From Betaproteobacteria bacterium (GTDB taxonomy: Bacteria; Pseudomonadota; Gammaproteobacteria; Burkholderiales; Usitatibacteraceae), in assembly GCA_016711875.1 (NCBI GenBank), contig JADJSD010000022.1, forward strand, positions 178,871-242,870: DNA of 64,000 bases. Direction: 5' to 3'. The notes below the pieces were generated by a model, which saw only the letters and a list, made by a program, of their open reading frames with translations, was not told the origin of the DNA and searched no databases. Shown piece after piece: positions 40,645 through 48,460 of this stretch (within the stretch, counting starts at the first letter, position 1; each line of letters starts with the position of its first letter). The position numbers were made by a program, and so were the translations under genes.

Positions 40645-41165
40645 CGCCGGTCTTCGTCGCCGTCCTGTGCGTCGTCCTCAGGGGCGTTCTGGCCGTGGGC
40701 ATGGCCGTGACGAAGCTCATCGCCCGTCGCGGTGCGCACGTCCGTCACCTTGCAGTGAAACCACACGCGCTCGCCGGCGAGGGGATGGTTGCCGTCGACG
40801 ACCACCTGCTCGTCGGCGATGCCCGTCACCGTGTAGATGCGCCCGTCGCCTTCCTGCGTTTCGTCCCCGGGCACGCCCTCGAAGCGCATGCCCTCGGTGA
40901 GGACCTCGGGAAAGGCATCGCGCGATTCCACGCGCAGGAGGGTCGCGTCGTAATCGCCGAACGCGTCCTCGGGCTCGAGGGTAAGCGTGAGTTCGTGGCC
41001 GACGCCGGCGCCTTCGAGCGCGGCTTCCACCTTGGGAAAGAGGCCCCCGTAGCCGCCGTGCAGGTATGCGACGCTCGCGCCTTCCTCGTCGAGGAGGGCC
41101 CCGTCGGCGTCCCGCAGCTCGTAGGCGATCGTGACGACCGCGCCCGCCTCAACGCGACCGGCCAT
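40641..41165 (-). CDS. slyD: FKBP-type peptidyl-prolyl isomerase SlyD
   Basis: 174-aa proline isomerase and chaperone. The FKBP part starts VVTIAYELRDADGALLDEEG; the insert-in-flap chaperone domain covers about residues 70-130 (LEPEDAFGDYDATLLRVESR). The tail contains GHAHGQ and Asp/Glu, a short form of the metal-binding tail of E. coli SlyD. The start lies inside the 3' end of bcp (17-base overlap), so the two are one transcript and coupled. It overlaps the convergent phosphoesterase by four bases. Confidence 0.92.
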   Translation of the reverse strand: MAGRVEAGAVVTIAYELRDADGALLDEEGASVAYLHGGYGGLFPKVEAALEGAGVGHELTLTLEPEDAFGDYDATLLRVESRDAFPEVLTEGMRFEGVPGDETQEGDGRIYTVTGIADEQVVVDGNHPLAGERVWFHCKVTDVRTATGDELRHGHAHGQNAPEDDAQDGDEDRR

Positions 41166-41628
41166 CGAGCGCCTTCACGCAGTCGAGCACGGCATCGGCG
41201 TGGTCGCGGGGGTTCACGTCGCGCAGGATGTGCCGCAGGACCCCCTTCTTGTCGATCACGAAGGTGGACCGCTCGACGCCCGCCTTCTCGCGGCCGTCGA
41301 CGGTCTTCACGCGCAGCACGTCGTAGAGGCGGCAGACCTCGGCCTCGGTGTCGGCGAGCAGCTGCACCGACAGGCCCTGCTCGTCGCGGAAGCTCTGGTG
41401 GGAGAGCACGTCGTCGCGAGAGATGCCGAACACGATGGTGTCGAGCTTCGCGAATTCCGGCTCGCGGTCGCTGAAGTCGATCGCCTGGATCGTGCAGCCG
41501 GGCGTGCCGTCCCGCGGGTAGAAATAGAGGACGACATGCTTCTTCCCGCGGAAGCTCGCGAGAGACATCATCTCCATGCTCGCGTCCGGCAGCGAGAACG
41601 GCGGTGCGGGTTGTCCAACCTGTAACAT
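41149..41628 (-). CDS. bcp: Thioredoxin-dependent thiol peroxidase BCP (PrxQ type)
   Basis: 159-aa peroxiredoxin that reduces hydroperoxides. The peroxidatic Cys lies in DGTPGCTIQAIDFSD. The second, resolving Cys found five residues on in E. coli Bcp (GCTxxAC) is Ile here, so this is a 1-Cys variant or uses another thiol (a Cys occurs in EVCRLYD). Thr and Arg of the active site are kept (FYPRDGTPG; VERSTFVID). Divergent from roxA with 39 bases between them. It is followed by slyD with a 17-base overlap. Confidence 0.92.
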   Translation of the reverse strand: MLQVGQPAPPFSLPDASMEMMSLASFRGKKHVVLYFYPRDGTPGCTIQAIDFSDREPEFAKLDTIVFGISRDDVLSHQSFRDEQGLSVQLLADTEAEVCRLYDVLRVKTVDGREKAGVERSTFVIDKKGVLRHILRDVNPRDHADAVLDCVKALDGRSR

Positions 41629-41667
41629 GTCTGTCCTCGACGGTCCGGCCGATTCTATCGGAATTTC

Positions 41668-42846
41668 ATGGCACGCAAGACCACACCCGCCGCGGGGCGA
41701 AGTGCGGACGTATCGCCCCGGATACCGGGGCCCCTCGACACCCGCACGTTCCTCGCGCGCCATTGGCAGAAGGAACCGCTCCTGGTGCGCGGCGCCTTCC
41801 CCGCCTTCCGCGAACCCCTCACGAAGGACGAAGTGCTTCGCCTGGCCGGAGACCCCGACGCGGAGTCGCGCCTCGTGAGGAAGCAGGGGCGCTATTGGAG
41901 CTGCGAGCACGGCCCGTTCGAGCGTGCGCGCCTCGACCGCCTGCCCCGGCGCGACTGGACCGTCCTGGTCCAGGACACGCAGCATTTCTCCCGCGAGGCC
42001 GAGCGCCTCCTCGAGCGTTTCACGTTCCTGCCGCGCGCGCGCATCGACGACCTCATGGTGAGCTACGCGGTGCCCGGCGGCACCGTGGGCCCGCACGTGG
42101 ATTCCTACGACGTGTTCCTCATCCAGGGGCGAGGCCGGCGCCGCTGGAAGATCGCCCGGCCCGGCGACGTCGACTTCGTGCCGGGCCTCGACCTGCGCAT
42201 CCTCGCGCGCTTCGAGGCCGAGGAGGAATGGGTACTCGAGCCCGGCGACATGCTCTACCTGCCGCCCGACGTGCCCCACTACGGCATCGCCGAGACGGAG
42301 TGCATGACCTGGTCGGTGGGTTTTCGCGCGCCCACGGACCAGGAGTTCGCGGCCGGCTTCCTCGACCACCTGGGCGAGCGCCTCGCGCTCGAGGGCCGCT
42401 ACGCGGACCCCGGGCAGGGCGCCGTGAGAAGCGCGGGCGAGATCCCCGAGGCGCTCGTCACCCACGTCACGAAGGTGCTGGAGCGCCTGCGGTGGGACGA
42501 CGCCGAGGTGCGTGCCTTCGCCGGGCGTTACCTCACCGAGCCCAAGTCGCACGTGGTCTTCGAGCCCCGGGCACGCCCCCTGTCGCTCGCGCGATTCGAG
42601 GCCGCCATCGCGGAGCGCGCCGTCGCCCTGGAAGGCAAGGCACGCCTCGCCCACTCGCGCGGCGCCTTCTTCCTGAACGGCGAGTGCGTCGAGGCGACGA
42701 AAGCCTGCGCGCCGTGGTTGCGCCGGCTCGCGGACGGGCGCAGATTGGAATCGGTGGCCGGCGCGCCGCGGGCCGTGCGGGAGTTGCTGCACGCGTGGTA
42801 TCGCGACGGCATCGTGCGACTCGAACGAGGAGGAAGGCCCCGATGA
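41668..42846 (+). CDS. roxA: Ribosomal protein uL16 arginine hydroxylase RoxA (YcfD)
   Basis: 392-aa Fe(II)/2-oxoglutarate dioxygenase of the cupin-like JmjC class; E. coli YcfD hydroxylates an arginine of ribosomal protein L16. The sequence has HWQKEPLLVRGAF, the iron motif VGPHVDSYDVFLIQ (HxD) with the distal His in LPPDVPHYGIAE, RRRWKIARPGDV, and a C-terminal winged-helix-like part. Length matches YcfD. The stop overlaps the ATG of the next gene (ATGA). Confidence 0.92.
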   Translation: MARKTTPAAGRSADVSPRIPGPLDTRTFLARHWQKEPLLVRGAFPAFREPLTKDEVLRLAGDPDAESRLVRKQGRYWSCEHGPFERARLDRLPRRDWTVLVQDTQHFSREAERLLERFTFLPRARIDDLMVSYAVPGGTVGPHVDSYDVFLIQGRGRRRWKIARPGDVDFVPGLDLRILARFEAEEEWVLEPGDMLYLPPDVPHYGIAETECMTWSVGFRAPTDQEFAAGFLDHLGERLALEGRYADPGQGAVRSAGEIPEALVTHVTKVLERLRWDDAEVRAFAGRYLTEPKSHVVFEPRARPLSLARFEAAIAERAVALEGKARLAHSRGAFFLNGECVEATKACAPWLRRLADGRRLESVAGAPRAVRELLHAWYRDGIVRLERGGRPR

Positions 42847-43346
42847 CGACCCCCGACCCCCACCCCGCGCGCGACCACAGGACGCTCACCGGCCTGAAGG
42901 ACGCACGCGAGGCCATCGACCAGGTGATCGCCACCGCGACGCGCGAACTCGCGATCTTCGACGACCGCCTCGAGCTGCGCGGCTACGAGAGCCCCGCTCG
43001 CATCGAGGCCCTGCGACAGCTCCTGCTCGCCGGGCGCATGCACCGCATCCGGATCGCGCTGCATGAACCCGAGGGGCTCGTGCGCGCGCAGCCGCGCCTC
43101 ATCGCGTTGCTGCGCGAGTTTCCCTCCGCCATCGAGATCCACCGCACGGTGGGCGAGGCCCTGAATGCGCGCGACCCCTTCGTGATCGCCGACGACCACA
43201 GCGCCTGGCACCTGCTGCACCAGGATCATCCCCGCTCCGTTGTTGCACTGCACTCCCCGCCCGATGTCCACGGGCTCGTGCACCGCTTCGGCGAGATCTG
43301 GGAACTGACCGAGCCGGCCGTGAGCGCCACGACGCTTGGCCTTTGA
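42843..43346 (+). CDS. Hypothetical protein, likely DUF7931-type
   Basis: 167 aa, soluble. It begins with a charged segment, then a helix (ALTGLKDAREAIDQVIATA region) and a core with LAIFDDRLELRGYESPARIE, MHRIRIALHEPEGL and FVIADDHSAWHLL. The order of strands and helices resembles an inactive phospholipase-D-like fold seen in proteobacterial proteins of unknown function. No HKD motif is present. It is translationally coupled to roxA by ATGA. Confidence 0.72.
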   Translation: MTTPDPHPARDHRTLTGLKDAREAIDQVIATATRELAIFDDRLELRGYESPARIEALRQLLLAGRMHRIRIALHEPEGLVRAQPRLIALLREFPSAIEIHRTVGEALNARDPFVIADDHSAWHLLHQDHPRSVVALHSPPDVHGLVHRFGEIWELTEPAVSATTLGL

Positions 43347-43375
43347 ACCGTCAGGACTTTTTGCCGGAAGCGGGG

Positions 43376-43405
43376 TTGGCCACGATTTCCGGGAAGTGAT
43401 ACAAT
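43376..43405 (+). promoter_or_regulatory. Promoter of the repeat-rich lipoprotein
   Basis: TTGGCC (43376-43381) and an extended -10, TGATACAAT (43397-43405), are 18 bases apart. With the terminator at 43801 it frames a single-gene unit with an untranslated leader of about 100 bases. Confidence 0.55.
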
Positions 43406-43514
43406 TGCGTGTTGCCTCGAGCGGTTTGAGGGTGTATTGCATCGCACCATCCGGCCGCCCGGGCACGCGAAAAATTGATCAAATTTTCGACATCATTCCA
43501 AGGACATTTTGAAA

Positions 43515-43778
43515 ATGAAGCCCGTTTACCTCCTCGCTGCCCTCCTGGCTGCCGGCGTCGTCGCCTGCGGCAAGACCGAAGCCCCGAAGCCCGCCGAAGC
43601 CCCCAAGGTCGAGGCCCCGAAGCCCGCCGAAGCGCCGAAGCCCGCTGAAGCCCCGGTCGCCGCGCCCGCCGCTGGCGCGCCCGCTGCCGCCCCCGCCCCC
43701 GCGCCCCGCCGCCGACGCGCGAAGCCCGCCGAAGCCCCCAAGGCCGACGCGAAGCCCGCCGAAGCCCCGAAGAAGTAA
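43515..43778 (+). CDS. Repeat-rich small lipoprotein
   Basis: 87 aa. A lipoprotein signal peptide (MKPVYLLAALLAAGVVAC) is followed by CGKTEAPKPAEAPKVEA and on: imperfect repeats of EAPKPA, an Ala/Pro stretch, then an Arg cluster PRRRRAKPAEAPK. It is probably an extended spacer between the outer membrane and another envelope layer. The ATG at 43515 is preferred to the TTG at 43509. It has its own promoter and a strong terminator, which suggests high expression. The start of the mature chain (CGKTE) matches the lipoprotein at 23.0 kb. Confidence 0.8.
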   Translation: MKPVYLLAALLAAGVVACGKTEAPKPAEAPKVEAPKPAEAPKPAEAPVAAPAAGAPAAAPAPAPRRRRAKPAEAPKADAKPAEAPKK

Positions 43779-43800
43779 TCCGGGTCTTTTCGCGGCAAGA

Positions 43801-43828
43801 AAAAGCCGGCCCGAGGGCCGGCTTTTTT
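43801..43828 (+). terminator. Rho-independent terminator
   Basis: The inverted repeat AGCCGGCCC / GGGCCGGCT closes on a short GA loop and is followed by six T. It lies 22 bases after the lipoprotein stop. The run of A before the stem could also make it work for the minus-strand unit. Confidence 0.9.
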
Positions 43829-43848
43829 GTGTCTGTCCCTCGGGACTG

Positions 43849-43871
43849 CTGAAGGGGACTGTCCCCTTCAG
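43849..43871. repeat. REP-like perfect palindrome
   Basis: An 11-base arm, CTGAAGGGGAC, one base, then its exact inverse. It reaches four bases into the 3' end of the MBL hydrolase gene and supplies its stop codon. The GGGGAC-GTCCCC core resembles intergenic REP-type elements of betaproteobacteria. Only one copy is seen in this window. Confidence 0.6.
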
Positions 43872-44635
43872 ATTTCCCGCCAGTCGAACCCCGTCTCCTG
43901 CGAGGCGACGCCGATCCAGGACGGCTCGCACCCCGCCGCGCCCGCGAGGGCGGCCACCGCGAGCTCCGGCGTGTTGTTCTCCTTCGACAGGTGCGCCGCG
44001 ACGAGGTGCTTGAGCTTCGAACGGTCGAGGCGCGAGAGCAGGTCGCCCGACTGCGCGTTGTCGAGGTGCCCGAAGCGCCCGGAGATGCGCTGCTTGAGCG
44101 GCCAGGGGTACGAGCCGGCGCGCAGCATCCCGAGATCGTGGTTGCTCTCGAGCACGAGCGCGTCCAAGCCGGTGAGCTTTTCCTCGACGTGCGGCGTCGT
44201 GCACCCCAGATCCGTCACCACCCCCAGCCGGACCGCGCCGTCGGAGAAGACGTATTGCACGGGCTCGCGCGCGTCGTGCGGCACGGCGACGGGGTCGACC
44301 TGCAGGTCGTTCACCGCGAAGGCCGTGTGCGGATCGATGAAACGCACGAGCGAGGCGGGGAAATCGAGGGGCAGCGAGAGGGCGGTGCCGCGGGTGAGGT
44401 AGACGGGAATGGCGTGGCGCTTCGCGAAACGGGGCACGCCCCCGAGGTGGTCCGTGTGCTCGTGGGTGACGACGATGGCCGTGAGGTCCGCGGGAGCGAG
44501 GCCCCGCCGCGCGAGGCGCTCGGTCGTGTCGGCGATGTTGAACCCGCAATCCATGAGGATGCGGGTCCGCCCGCACTCGACGAGCGTCCCGTTGCCGGAG
44601 CTGCCGCTGCCGAGCGAGGCGAAGCGCAGGCCCAA
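43868..44635 (-). CDS. MBL-fold metallohydrolase
   Basis: 255-aa metallo-beta-lactamase-fold hydrolase of the YycJ/WalJ type. It starts LRFASLGSGSSGNGTLVE and has the metal motif VVTHEHTDHLGG (HxHxDH), VTDLGCTT, ESNHDLGML and AHLSKENN. Relatives are nucleases or phosphodiesterases. No ATG is available: the TTG at 44635 lies nine bases after the bamC stop and is the best start. The last gene of the dapA-bamC-MBL run; its stop lies in a palindrome. Confidence 0.87.
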   Translation of the reverse strand: MGLRFASLGSGSSGNGTLVECGRTRILMDCGFNIADTTERLARRGLAPADLTAIVVTHEHTDHLGGVPRFAKRHAIPVYLTRGTALSLPLDFPASLVRFIDPHTAFAVNDLQVDPVAVPHDAREPVQYVFSDGAVRLGVVTDLGCTTPHVEEKLTGLDALVLESNHDLGMLRAGSYPWPLKQRISGRFGHLDNAQSGDLLSRLDRSKLKHLVAAHLSKENNTPELAVAALAGAAGCEPSWIGVASQETGFDWREI

Positions 44636-44643
44636 GCGCGCCG

Positions 44644-45838
44644 CTACTTCAGCTGCTCGAACAGGAGCGAGAGGATGCGCTTGCCGGTGGCCGAGGTGTC
44701 GTTGGCCCCCTTCGAATCCTGCACGGTGACGTTCGTCGCGCTGCCGCCGGCATCCACGACCGCGATGCGGAACTGCGGCGCCGAGCTCTTCTCGGCGGGA
44801 CGCCAGAAGGCGAGCTTGTCGAGGAAGCCCTCGTTGCTCGTCGCCGACGCGTCCGGGTCGATGTAGCGCACGAAGTACATGCCCTTGGAGCGGTCGCGGT
44901 CCTCGACGGTGAAGCCCACGCGGTCGAGCGCGAGGCCGACGCGGCGCCAGCCGCGGTCGAAGCCGTCGTTGAGGACGATCGGGCCGGCGCCGGCGTTCTG
45001 GAGGACGGCGTTCTGCGCGCCGGTAGCCACCGGCGCCGCGCCGCGGCCCGGGCTCGTCCCGGCCACGCCCGCCGGACCGGGCTTCGCGTCGGCGGTGCGC
45101 ACCGGATCGGACCTTCGGGTGGGTTCGCCGAGCTTGAGCACGAGCTTCTGGAGCATCTCGGCTTCCAGGCCGCGATCCGTGCCGCCGGCACGCGGCACCC
45201 AGCGCGTCGCATCCTGCAGCGTGCTGGTGAAGACTTCCTCGAGGCCGCGGTGGCTCACGTAGATCTCCACCGTGCCCGCCTCGCTGCCGCGCTCGATGCG
45301 CGCGCGGAAACGGTCCCGCTCGCCGGAGGAATACATGCCCGGCAGGGCGCGGCTCACGAGGCCGCGGATGCCGTCCGGTCTCGACGGGCGGGCGGTTCTC
45401 GCGCCAGTTGGTCTCGAGGACACCGGCGGCGGCATCCTCGCGAGCGATGGAGAAGCCCTGGTCCAGCCAGAACTCGCGCACGACCGGCCAGGCCTGGCCG
45501 GGTTCGGCCTTGGCGACCGCGTAGCGAAGCGTGCCCGAGCGCTCGACGCGCGCGTTCGCGATTGGCGGCAGTACGCCGAGGTTCACCGGCCCGCTGCCGG
45601 CGGTGCCGGGCGCGCGGCCCTGCTGGTAGGTCGAGAAGCTCGTCGAGGCCTTCGGGTCGGGTATCGCGAACCGGTCGTCGTAGGTGGGCGAGGTCAGGTC
45701 CGGCGGCACCTCGAGCGGCTGCTCGCGGGTGCTTTTCGTGCGCTGGTACTCGTCGGACTTGCCGCCGCCGAAGAGGCCGCACCCGGCAAGGAGCGGGAGC
45801 GTCAGCACGGCGAGGACGAGCGGGCGGATGCGGGTCAT
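44644..45838 (-). CDS. bamC: Outer membrane assembly lipoprotein BamC (NlpB), one frame break
   Basis: Lipoprotein of the Bam complex that inserts outer-membrane beta-barrels. The N-terminal part has signal peptide MTRIRPLVLAVLTLPLLAGC, then the unstructured BamD-binding stretch with PLEVPPDLTSPTYDDRFAIP. The two helix-grip domains include LRYAVAKAEPGQAWPVVREF, MYSSGERDRFRARIERG, VEIYVSHRGLEEV and, later, GWRRVGLALDRVGFTVEDRD. The frame breaks at about 45381-45395: ETNWRENRP continues one base over as RPDGIRGLVSRALPG. Both halves align to one BamC of about 397 residues. It lies 17 bases after dapA. Confidence 0.88.
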
Positions 45839-45855
45839 GGGAATTCTTTCCGGAT

Positions 45856-46734
45856 CTAGGAGAGGCAGCCGGCTTCGCGCAGCGCGCCGGCGACGGTGTC
45901 GTGGAAGGCCGGGGCGAGCGGCGTGAGCGGCAGGCGGATGCCCTCGCCGATGCGGCCCATCTTCGCGAGCGCCCATTTCACGGGGATGGGGTTCGCCTCG
46001 ACGAAGAGCTTCTGGTGCAGCGGGATGAGGCGTTGGTTGAGGGCGATGGCCTTCTTCGCGTCGCCCGCGAGCGCGGCGGCGCACATCTCGTGCATCGCGC
46101 GCGGGGCCACGTTGGCGGTGACGGAAATGTCGCCGGAGGCCCCCAGCAGCATGTACGCGAGCGCCGTGCCGTCGTCGCCGGAGTAGACGGCGAAGTCCGC
46201 GGGCTTTCTGCGCAGGAGATCCGCGCCGCGGTCCAGGTTGCCTGTGGCGTCCTTGATGCCGACGATACCCGGCACGTGCGCGAGGCGCAGCGTCGTGTCG
46301 GTGGCCATGTCGGCGACCGTCCGGCCCGGGACGTTGTAGAGGATCATCGGCAGGTCCACCGCTTCGGCGATGGCCTTGAAGTGCAGGAACAGGCCTTCCT
46401 GCGAGGGCTTGTTGTAGTACGGCACCACCGAAAGCGAATAGTCCGCCCCGACCTTCTTCGCGAAGGCCGCCAGTTCGATGGCTTCCCGGGTGCTGTTGCC
46501 GCCCGTGCCGGCGATGACGGGAATGCGCCCCGCCGCGTGCTTCACGGCCGTCTCGATCAGCCGGAAGTGCTCGTCGAAGTCGACGGTGGGCGATTCGCCC
46601 GTCGTGCCGACCACCACGAGGGCGTCGGTACCTTCGGCGATGTGCCAGTCGATGAGGGATTCGAAGCGGGGAAGGTCGAGGGCGCCGTCCGCCTGCATGG
46701 GCGTGACGATCGCAACCAGGCTGCCGGTGAGCAT
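45856..46734 (-). CDS. dapA: 4-Hydroxy-tetrahydrodipicolinate synthase DapA
   Basis: Condenses pyruvate with aspartate semialdehyde in lysine and peptidoglycan-precursor synthesis. The 292-aa TIM barrel starts MLTGSLVAIVTPMQADGALD and has VVGTTGESPT, SVVPYYNKPSQEG (catalytic Tyr), LYNVPGRTVAD, and the Schiff-base Lys in VGIKDATGNLDR. It lies before bamC and the MBL hydrolase in the order usual for betaproteobacteria. The gap to the methyltransferase upstream is 43 bases. Confidence 0.97.
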   Translation of the reverse strand: MLTGSLVAIVTPMQADGALDLPRFESLIDWHIAEGTDALVVVGTTGESPTVDFDEHFRLIETAVKHAAGRIPVIAGTGGNSTREAIELAAFAKKVGADYSLSVVPYYNKPSQEGLFLHFKAIAEAVDLPMILYNVPGRTVADMATDTTLRLAHVPGIVGIKDATGNLDRGADLLRRKPADFAVYSGDDGTALAYMLLGASGDISVTANVAPRAMHEMCAAALAGDAKKAIALNQRLIPLHQKLFVEANPIPVKWALAKMGRIGEGIRLPLTPLAPAFHDTVAGALREAGCLS

Positions 46735-46777
46735 TTGTTCGGGGCGAAAGCGGTCGGGAGAGACCGCGATTTTACCC

Positions 46778-47323
46778 TCAATGGCCCCCCGCCGGGGCCG
46801 GGGCGTCCTCGCGTCGGGCGCACAGGCGCTGGATGGCCGCCGGGCGGGGGGTGTCGACCACCCGGTCCTCGTAGGCCACGACCCGCAGATGTCCGCGGAC
46901 GGCCTCGAGCAGTTCGCCGGGCGCGAGCAGGAAATCCGGGTTCGAAGGCTTGCCGAAGCGCTCGTTGCCGCGGGCGAAGGTCTCGTAGACCAGCACCCCG
47001 CCGGGCTCGAGCGAATCCACGAGCTTGGGAAGCAGCGGCCGGTGCAGGTAGTTCGTGACGACGATGCCGTCGAAGCGCCGCCCGGCATAGGGCCAGGGGC
47101 CCGCTTCCAGGTCCGCCTCGCGCAGGCTCACGCCGGCCGGCGGGTCCGCGAAGAGGCTCGCGTCGCGATCGACGGCATCCACCTCGAAGGCGAGCTTGGC
47201 GAGATACCGGGCGTGGCGCCCTCCTCCGCAAGCCAGGTCCAGCACGGCGCCGCCGGGCCGGATGAGGCTCGCCCATCGGGCGACCCACTCGGAAGGCGGC
47301 ACGTCGAGCCCGGGGTGGGTCAT
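46778..47323 (-). CDS. Class I SAM-dependent methyltransferase
   Basis: 181-aa Rossmann methyltransferase of the TehB-like type. Motif I is AVLDLACGGGRHARYLAKL, the acidic end of strand 2 is VDAVDRD, and a later strand reads FDGIVVTNYLHRPLLP. The methyl acceptor is unknown. The ATG overlaps the stop of the FAD oxidoreductase gene upstream (ATGA), so it is made from the phosphonate transcript; dapA follows 43 bases later. It may be a tail-end housekeeping gene or may act on a phosphonate intermediate. Confidence 0.85.
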   Translation of the reverse strand: MTHPGLDVPPSEWVARWASLIRPGGAVLDLACGGGRHARYLAKLAFEVDAVDRDASLFADPPAGVSLREADLEAGPWPYAGRRFDGIVVTNYLHRPLLPKLVDSLEPGGVLVYETFARGNERFGKPSNPDFLLAPGELLEAVRGHLRVVAYEDRVVDTPRPAAIQRLCARREDAPAPAGGH

Positions 47324-48453
47324 GCCGAGGGCCCGAAGAGGCCCGAAACCGTTTCTTCCCCGATGGCGAAGGCCGTGCTCATGCCGGTGCCGCTCGTCAC
47401 GGAGACGGCCATCACGCGGTCGGCCAATGCCTCGCGCAGGAGCGGCGTGACGTCCGCCACCGGATAGACGCCCACCCAGTGTTCCGTGATGCCCGGCCGC
47501 GGCACGTCGAGCACGGCATCCATCTCGTCCAGGATGAGCGCGTCCACGGACTCCGAGGCGAAGGGCTCGATCGCCTCGTCGTAGTGGTGCGAATCGCCCA
47601 CGACCAGCGAACCGTCCGCGCCCTGGGCCACGATGAGGTTCACGCCGCCGGCAAGGGCGGAAGGCACCTCGGCCTCGAGCCTCGCGCGGAGCGCCTTGGC
47701 GGGCCGCATGCGGGCGAAGCCGCCGTAGCGCACGAGGCTCAGGTCCGACATGAGCACGTGGTCCAGGCGGAACGACGGCGGCTGGGACGCCGTGCGCATC
47801 ATCTGCAGGCGGCAGGCCCGGTAATTCACGCGGCGCGCCAAGGCGGGGGCCAGCGCGCGAAGCGCCGCACCCGCGGCGACCACGATGGCATCGGCTTCGA
47901 TGCGCCCCTGCGCGTGCACGAGGGCGCCCGGTTCCACCATGCCGGCGGACAAGCCCCAGTGGAATTCCACCCCGTGCCGTTCGGCCAGCCAGGCCGCCAG
48001 CTTCGGGAGCGCCTCGCGCGGCTCGACGCGCAGTTCGTGGGGGCTGAGCAGCGCCCCCTCGAGCCCCGTGGCCAGCATCGGCCAGCGGCGGCGCGCGTGC
48101 ACGGCATCGTAGAACTCGCAACCCTCGCCATCGGGCGCGGCGGCGAAGGCCGCGAGCAGTTCACGCGACTCGCGGCGGCGCGAGACGACGAGCGCGCCGC
48201 GCTGCAGTATCGCGATGCCCGCCTCCGGGGCCACCTCGGCCCAGACGTCGCGCGAACGCATCGCCCGTTCGCGCGTGACGCCCGGCTCCTGCCCGGTGAT
48301 CGTGACGAAGCCGAAGTTCTGCACGGAGGCCGAGCAGGCCCGCGGATCGCGATCGACGACGACGACGCGAAGCCCCCGTCGCGCGGCCGCGAGCGCGTGC
48401 GCCAGGCCGACGATGCCGGCCCCGACGATGGCGAGATCGAAGCGCGTGCCCAC
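47320..48453 (-). CDS. FAD-dependent oxidoreductase of phosphonate clusters (TIGR03364-like)
   Basis: 377-aa DAO-type flavoprotein. The dinucleotide fold is FDLAIVGAGIVGLAHALAAA with VVVVDRD at strand 2. The C-terminus has SVTSGTGMSTAFAIGEETV, the second FAD contact. GALVVSRRRESRELLA and NFGFVTITGQEPG agree with the family found next to 2-aminoethylphosphonate genes. Members have been linked to oxidation of AEP or its N-methyl forms to phosphonoacetaldehyde; which substrate applies here is not known. It lies eight bases after alanine dehydrogenase and is coupled to the methyltransferase. Confidence 0.87.
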   Translation of the reverse strand: MGTRFDLAIVGAGIVGLAHALAAARRGLRVVVVDRDPRACSASVQNFGFVTITGQEPGVTRERAMRSRDVWAEVAPEAGIAILQRGALVVSRRRESRELLAAFAAAPDGEGCEFYDAVHARRRWPMLATGLEGALLSPHELRVEPREALPKLAAWLAERHGVEFHWGLSAGMVEPGALVHAQGRIEADAIVVAAGAALRALAPALARRVNYRACRLQMMRTASQPPSFRLDHVLMSDLSLVRYGGFARMRPAKALRARLEAEVPSALAGGVNLIVAQGADGSLVVGDSHHYDEAIEPFASESVDALILDEMDAVLDVPRPGITEHWVGVYPVADVTPLLREALADRVMAVSVTSGTGMSTAFAIGEETVSGLFGPSA

Positions 48454-48460
48454 GGCCCGC

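Noticed and set aside
43868..46084. A 738-residue minus frame containing the MBL hydrolase
   Set aside because: Only the last 255 residues are the hydrolase. The rest is bamC read in the wrong frame, apart from the correct N-terminal part of bamC.
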